The notes beneath the pieces are model-generated. The model saw only the letters and a program-made list of their open reading frames with translations. It had not been told where the DNA came from and did not search any database. A DNA stretch of 64,000 nt from Pogonophryne albipinna (lineage: Eukaryota; Chordata; Actinopteri; Perciformes; Artedidraconidae), in assembly GCA_028583405.1 (NCBI GenBank), contig JAPTMU010000116.1, positions 533,882 through 597,881 of the forward strand, read 5' to 3'. Within the stretch, counting starts at the first letter, position 1. Each line of letters begins with the position of its first letter. Positions 57,222 through 64,000 of the stretch are shown here, piece after piece. The translations under genes and the position numbers were made by a program.

Positions 57222-57830
57222 CACTGAACAAAAATATAAACGCAACACTTTTGTTTTTGCTCTAATTTTTTATGAGATGAACTCAAAGATCTAAAACATT
57301 TTCTATATACACAAAATAACCATTTCTCTCAAATATTGTTCAAAGGGTTAGGGTTAGGGTAATGTTGTGAATCGAGTGGCCTGTGTTCGTCGTCCATTAC
57401 ATACGCCTGCCCATACCATAACCCCACCACCACCATGGGCCACTCAATTCACAACATTACCCTACCCCTACCCCTACCCCTAACCCTACCCCTCACACCA
57501 GATACTGACTGGTTTTCGGACCCCCCCAGACCCCCCCAATAAATCAAAACTGCACGTTTCAGAGTGGCCTTTTATTGTGGCCAGCCTAAGGCACACCTGT
57601 GCAATAATCATGCTGTCTAATCAGCATCTTGATATGCCACACCTGTGAGGTGGGATGGATTATCTCGGCAAAGGAGAAGTGCTCACTATCACAGATTTTT
57701 TCAGATTTGTGAACAATATTTGAGAGAAATGGTTATTTTGTGTATATAGAAAATGTTTTAGATCTTTGAGTTCATCACATGAAAAATGGGAGCAAAAACA
57801 AAAGTGTTGCGTTCATATTTTTGTTCAGTG
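57222..57830. mobile_element. Non-autonomous Tc1/mariner-type MITE with telomere-like interior
   Basis: Inverted repeats of about 130 bp start CACTGAACAAAAATATAAACG and end with the complement at 57830, flanked by TA on both sides (57220-57221, 57831-57832). The interior has a second hairpin (TAATGTTGTGAATCGAGTGG against CCACTCAATTCACAACATTA) with GGGTTAGGGTTAGGGT and (CCCCTA)n tracts on either side. No transposase is present. Confidence 0.9.
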
Positions 57831-57832
57831 TA

Positions 57833-58734
57833 TATACAAATGTTTCGAAAAATTATTTAAAATTTAAATTAATTTTTTTAAAGGCTCCGGTTTCTGTTGA
57901 TAAATACAATAGTCATTCACAAAACTGGTAGCTATAAACTGATTTCTTAATATTCGCTGTGTGTGTATTTGATATGTAAATAACACACATTTTACAAAGT
58001 TGTATGCCGCTGATAGACGTTATCTTTGTGTGATATCTTTTTATGTTTAATTTAATTATTAGCTTATTAGCTAGTGAAATTAGCTTAAATGGAATTCCTA
58101 GATTTTGTTTTATGGTCAACAATCTTTGTTTTTTAAAGGAGACCAGAGCAAGGTTTTATTTTAAAAGGCTCAGAGAGTTATTAATTAAATGAAACAAAAA
58201 CTAAAACATAATGAATGTTTGATGCCAATCTTTTCCCTCAATTTCTAAGTTAAGTGAAACTGAGGACATCAGGTACTACAGGACAAATATTATGTACTGC
58301 AATGGGAAAACCTGAAACTCCAAAAGGTTTTATGTGTGTGCATGTTTCTTCTTATAGACATTTGTTTTACATCAGCAATTTTAAACATTCAGAACACTGC
58401 TGACTGTATGATAATTAGTCAGTACAACAATATATCCACATATTATCTAGCCCTAGCAAGAACAATGGAAATGGTTTCAAATAAAAGAAGAAAAGCTCTT
58501 CTATAAAACAACCTCAAAGCCTAAAAACATTTACGTGTACAAAAATCTATCTTAAACATAAAGTGATTTTGACATGTCTTACATATTTTTGAGTTTATAC
58601 TGTATACATATTGTAGTAACCTGCATTTACATTTTGAGTGTATGTACAGCATAATATACTGAGAGTTGTCAGTCTTAACAAACTGTAAAGTTTAAAACAA
58701 CAGTATTTGCTTTAGTTGGAATGCTTTGAAAGAG
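57833..58734 (-). other. Probable 3' UTR and flank of znf592
   Basis: Lies immediately downstream, minus-strand sense, of the znf592 stop at 58735. AT-rich, with several AATAAA-like sites on the minus strand; the used one is not determined. Confidence 0.4.
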
Positions 58735-61700
58735 TCACTTCTCAGCCGCACTCAGTCTCTTAGACTTTATAAAAGCCATCCCATGTGTCCTCATGTGAAT
58801 GTTTAGGTTTCCCTCCGTCTCAAACCTCATCCCGCACACTTTGCATTTGGTGTTTGGTGTCCCGTCTGTAACATCCAGCTGGTTCTCTCTCTGACTCTCA
58901 TCGTCATCCTTGCCCCATCCATTGTATAGGGCGAGACCCTGCTGCTCCTTTAGCCGATGGACGATAAAGAGGTGTCGGGCCAGCGAGCGGTGGGAGGTGT
59001 AGCACAGGCCGCACTCTTGACACTGGTAGGAAGAGCCATCAGACTTGTGCTGGGGAATGTGCTCATGGAAAGCTGCAATGTCTTCAGTTGTGAGTCCACA
59101 GACGGCACACTTTTGAACTTTAAGGATATTAACTTTGAGCCTCTTTAACGGCTGTGAGCCGGAGCCCCTGGACATCAGGCCTGGAGACCCCTCGTCCTCT
59201 TCTGGCTTCCTTTTGGGGCTTAGGGTCTGCACAGAAAATGGAAATGAGTTAGGATTGACAGTACCCTTGTAGGGTAAAAAGATTAATTTCCTGCTAACAC
59301 AATTATGTTGACGTGTATGCAACAGTACCGTATCCTTGTCCGGTAAAGCCTCCGTATTGTCCGAGTTGACCGTTTTCCCCTCTTTGACCCCATGTGTCAG
59401 ATGAATGTGCTGATCCAGCAGCACTCTTTTACTGAACGGAGGACTGAGAGCTGGACAGTGCCTATCAAAGTGCAAGCAAATAACAATAACAGCCGACTTT
59501 TGCCTGCTAGTACTTGCACAGTTTAAATTAGCTTTCATTCTTATTATAACTTCTGAAGAATAATTTCGGTTGAAATTGTAGGAAAGCAAGCTGAAGCAAG
59601 CTTGCTTTCCCACCCCTAAACCTCCAGAATTAACAGCAGTAATGTTGGCTTCTGTATGGATACTAATCATGCCTCTTAAGTTTTTGACACAAACTACTCA
59701 AGACTCCTTTTGGATTTTTGGCTAGTTGGTACTTTGTATCCAATGACGTTCTCTTTCACATTCTTCAAAAACGAGACAGTCCTCCAACATCAGACATTTA
59801 GCCTAGCAGACAAAAATGACGAATGTGTACGTTTAAGAGACGAAGCCCTGTCTATCTGTTAGTAGTAAAATAAGAAGTAGTCTGAGGGCCACATAGATGT
59901 CAGGGTGGATGCATAGGTCAACAAACATAACATTGGACCACATCAACTGCTACTTGTTCCTATTTCCTAAGACTGTCAACATTGGTTTCTTATCATCACA
60001 TGACCAGTTGTTGCTTACTGTATCCAATTATTTATTATATTAACCATTATAACAAAATCAAGTCTTATTTTAAACCATGATCTTTCGCTAAGATAACCAA
60101 GTTATTTTGGTGCCTAAACCTAACCGAACCTCAACCGTAATCGCATAAGGACACTGTTTGTAAGACTTGCTGTTAAAACCACAGTGGGTGTGTGTACTTA
60201 CGGGCAGGTGTAGACCTTCTGCAGTCCCTTGTGTTTGAGACGGTTGTGTCGGCAGAGACTGTGGGAGGAGCTGAACGACTTCTCACACTGCCGACAAGGG
60301 TGTTTCTTGAGAATCTGCAATGGAAAATGCATTAACCAATTAGACCTCAATGAATTTATTATAAAACATGCAATAGTACAACAGCCATATTTCCGCACTG
60401 ATTTATTCTCCTGATTATGCTTACATACTTATCTTAAGTTACAGAACCCTATCGTTCATATACAGTATTTTTTTATAGTCATTTTATTTAAGTAAAAGAG
60501 CTTTGCTGGCATCAGCTCTAAAAATATGTGTGTTTTCTTCTGCTCCTTAAGCAGAATCTCAAAAATGCCACTGTTCGTAAACCTCCTAATGAGAATGGTT
60601 TCAAACATTCACCTTTCCGTGTTCACTTCTCATGTGAACCACAAAGACTTCTCTGGAACTAAAGAGGCTCCTGCAGTCTCCACATGTGTATCCTGTGCAT
60701 GGTGGGCTCTTCAGGTCCGATGAGCAGTTAGTGTTTGTTTTCTTTAGAGGTGAAGATGAAGGCTTAGTGATTCCCTTATCTTGACCATTTACATTTCCTC
60801 CATCTTTGTTGTTATTATTTGTTTTATTTTTATTATTTTTGGGGCTGTTGTTGTTATTAGAGTTAGTAGGCATAGTGCCGAGAGGAAGGTTGATGCCCAG
60901 GTTTGGTGGACCCTCAATGGTTTTCAGGGTTCCATGGATGGCCTGAAAATGATCCACAATGCATATAAATCATAACCTCAAATATACTCAGCACTAGTAT
61001 ATGAATGATTTCTAAAGTTATTTGTATACTTGTATAATTAACTTTTAAAATAACTTACAACAGAATCATACATACATAAACAGTGGATATTATCGTCAAG
61101 CTTCCCTAAAATAACTTCTTTATATCCCCACCTTGATATGGTCCATCATGAGCTGTTTCTGTGCGTATTGCATGAAGCAATCGGGGCACTTGAATACTGA
61201 AACCTTTTGATTGACAATGTGCTGGTCAAAGTGCGTGTTGAGCAGGGATTGCAATGTGAACACGGTATCACACATGGAACACTTGTAGATCATCCTGAAA
61301 GAGAGATAAAAAAATGTTCGTCCTTAAAAAAAGCTCTGCTCCTTCACTTCAATTGGTATAACCCCATTTTTTTGTTTTCACCACAACCAAAGAACAAGTG
61401 TAGTTGCTATATGTCATGGATTAGGTGTGCCTTTTATAGTGAGGTAGTGATGGTTCTTACTGATGTGTTCTCGAGTCAGTCCAGTCCACTAATGGTAAAC
61501 ATTAGTGGACTGGAATTACGGGAGGACGTTGGGGATGAACCTGGTAATGTGATTCATTTGCGTTCATTTCAGTTTAATGCTCTAAGCGGTTTCCAGATTA
61601 ATCAAGAGCGTTAACTTGTCAGCGTTTACAGACCTAAAGAAAAGTTTAGATCATGAAATTATTAAATAATTAAACATACTTAAATAATTGGTTTAGTACT

Positions 61701-64000
61701 CGGAGTATTGTTTAACATCAGATGTTGATTTAGATCTAAATTTGGCCAAACCCAAACATTAGTACACAAACACCTGCTCCTGAGCACCTGTGTCGTCAGT
61801 AGTTGTGATGATGGATAGTATGTAAGTCATTGAAAGGTTGCCATGTGGAAAGAACAAACCCAAGATAAGCCACCATGTCTAAAACCCACAAAACCTGCTC
61901 ATGATGCAGGGAGGATGAATTTCCTTTGAAACATCAATTGGACGTGGATGTTCGGTTTTAAAGTGAGGAGACTCTCTGTAAAAGGAAGATCGTGCGGATG
62001 TGTGTTGAGAACAAAAAAGCTGGTGTATTATTTGTGTATTGCATACTATTTGAATTGAAATATTACAATATTTAATTTTATCTATATTTGTAAGTACTTC
62101 AAAACAAAACATCAACAGGCCTAACAGGAATTCAGTCTTTAACAGAACATAACAACAAAATACATTTGGTTTAGATTAGCATTTATATAAATATTAAGTG
62201 CAGACAGTGCTTTTGACCTACTTGGGCTCTCCTGCCTTCATTCCTGGATGCTGTGTGTTTGCATGAGAGTGTGTTCCAGGTGCAGTCTTGAAGGCCATTG
62301 GGCAGAGAGGACATTTATAGAATATCTCACAGTGAGAACTCTGGATGTGAGATTTTACAGATGCAACATCAGCGAAGATCACACTACAGTGGATACAGCT
62401 GGAGGGAGAAGGAAAAGGATGACATGATTTGTTGATGTATCTGCTATAAGATTCCATTTTTTTGTTGGTCAGTACATGACACAAACTTTTCTTGGTCAAT
62501 ATGCATATTCATTTTCTGTGAAAGAAATGGAATAACCATCTGACATGGAAATGATCTTAACCAGACTGGAATACAAATATATTGTCGATTTTAAGTCGAT
62601 GTTGATTTCTATAACATTGTAATGGATCAGACTCATAATTGAACCGTAATTGGTCAGATACTGGGTTTTCTGTTTTAATGTTTTGTATCTTGGGTGAATT
62701 CACATTAATATTATGAGTGTCCAATTTCCCCCCATAAGTTTCATTTTGAATAGTTTCACTTTCCCTTTACAAAGGTTGTCAAGCTGAGACAAATGTGATG
62801 TTATAATAACTGTAATTATAAATGACATTTTACTGTGTAAAGGAAGAAAATCGTTCAATTGTCAGGTCTGACTATTGAACAAATTCAGTTCCAACAGAAG
62901 ACATTTTTTGGAAAGTTAAAAACTACATTTGAGCACAAGAGAAAACTTAAATACAAATAATAAATGTTATGATTTTATTTGGTTAGACTGACCGGTAGCC
63001 GACTCTACGGCTGTAATGCAGGCAGTTCTTGGTGACATGTGATTGGAAGTGGACAGAACGGCAGCTGGCGCCACACTCAGGGCAGATGTGAGGAGACTTG
63101 TGCTGGTGGATTCGCTCGTGTGACTGAAAGCTGCACTGATTTGGGAGAAGCATTTGGCAGCTGGTGCATGTTTTCTGAAAAGAAAAGAAGAAATAGCATT
63201 TTATCATGGCACTGGAAAGATGCACCCAGCATACGAGGGATTTTTCTTGCATAAAGGATCCTGTTATTTATTTTAACGAAAGATCTTGTCAAGCCAAGAA
63301 ATAGAAGTTCTCGTACTGTGATGTAAAAGTCTAAATGATAAAAATGTATTGAAACAAAGGCTCCCTCCTATTTGAACCTATGTAGCAGTTCACATACAGT
63401 ATAACATTAACAAACCTGTCCACTGGAATCCACTGCCTGTTGGTAATGCATAGCTAGCGAGCTGCCATCCTGGAATATTTTGTTACACTCCAAGCATTTT
63501 AGGCTGTGCCTGCAGACCTTCAATGCATCATCCCCCAATGGCATGGCTGCCACAAGAGGAGCACTGCATGGAGCTGAAATCACTTTAGTGTGGGACCCTT
63601 CACTGGCAACTCTTCCTGGGATTTGACTGGTGGGTGCTTGAATTTGGGAGTTGGAGATGATGCCATTTAGGTTGGCTGGGCCTGATAAGGGTGATGGAGT
63701 TATCATCTGATCTACAGGGATGGGTTTTAGGATTAGATGTGAGCACTGCATGACCACCCCTTTGTCCTTGTGGCCCCTGGCATGAGACAAGAGTCTGCAT
63801 TTGTTGTAGAACACTAGACCTTTGGCACAGTGGTTGCACGTGACCTCGATCCGCACACTGCGACGTTCAAAGTGATGTGTCAGGCTCTTCTCAAGAGCAA
63901 ACGAATCTCCACACTCCAGGCACTTGTAGCCACGTGAGGGTAGAGAGATGCAAGCTAAGGTTGGTGGAGAGAGGTTCGGGACATACACAGGGACTGGGTT
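58735..64000 (-). CDS. znf592: Zinc finger protein 592, C-terminal eight exons (gene continues right)
   Basis: Exons, 5' to 3' on the minus strand: beyond 64000 to 63416, 63174-62993, 62398-62222, 61294-61132, 60942-60613, 60314-60202, 59461-59329, 59226-58735. Junctions are GT-AG and phases agree, giving 725 codons. More than a dozen C2H2-type fingers follow in family order: [26 protein letters not shown] with [125 protein letters not shown]. The C-terminus [20 protein letters not shown] matches the ZNF592/ZNF687 pair; LVFYNKC, HIKAIHGTLK and [13 protein letters not shown] favour ZNF592. Family members work in nuclear transcriptional complexes with ZMYND8 and ZNF687. An Asn-rich insert sits at about 60780-60880. 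Confidence 0.93.

Noticed and set aside
57345..57490. Telomere-like repeats as a real telomere or fusion site
   Set aside because: They are only two to four units long and lie wholly inside a MITE with clean TA boundaries.

Overview
The window looks like nuclear DNA of a bony fish, probably a percomorph teleost. It has spliced vertebrate-type genes with GT-AG introns, teleost repeat families (a CR1/L2-type LINE, Tc1/mariner, hAT-like MITEs) and long CA/TG microsatellites. All identifications come from reading the sequence and from family knowledge; no database search was run.

Host genes. Three host loci lie on the minus strand. At the left edge (975-2990) is a large, acidic, low-complexity exon of a gene I cannot name with certainty. 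At 16463-23158 is a complete 15-exon gene for a nose-resistant-to-fluoxetine-6-like (NRF-6) membrane acyltransferase; my splice model is in frame throughout and gives 674 aa. At 58735-64000 are the last eight exons of znf592, a multi-zinc-finger protein that runs off the right edge. Between the first two genes, a piece of the NRF-6-like 3' end (last exon plus downstream DNA) has been copied to about 7300-8144 and abuts a decayed repeat ORF. Nearby are a tandem ~1 kb repeat, a Tc1 element lacking its catalytic half, and other relics.

The giant palindrome. From about 24.6 to 56.4 kb the window is one large inverted repeat with its axis at about 46.73 kb. The right arm (about 9.6 kb) is the more complete. 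The left arm carries a CR1/L2-type LINE with a hAT MITE inside it, a 9.6-kb endogenous retrovirus with 430-bp LTRs and a 5-bp target duplication, and a deletion of two genes next to the axis. Each arm holds compact intronless genes with short repeated promoter modules, all transcribed toward the axis: a 268-aa protein starting MAKRRL, a 49-aa small protein, a 168-aa protein starting MDLRKTK with a Cys/His motif, a 154-aa protein starting MGNYF with a myristoylation-like N-terminus, and (right arm only) a second MDLRKTK gene followed in the same frame by a Lys/Arg-rich 257-aa ORF. The arms also hold a ~175-bp satellite, a cluster of CTTTGATG boxes and ~365-bp terminal tandem units. The genes look virus- or giant-transposon-like and match nothing I can name. 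The structure sits inside an older truncated LINE whose body (24.06-24.58 kb) and tail (56.52-56.60 kb) flank it, so it appears to be a discrete insertion, perhaps a head-to-head dimer of a linear element. This is the most interesting part of the window.
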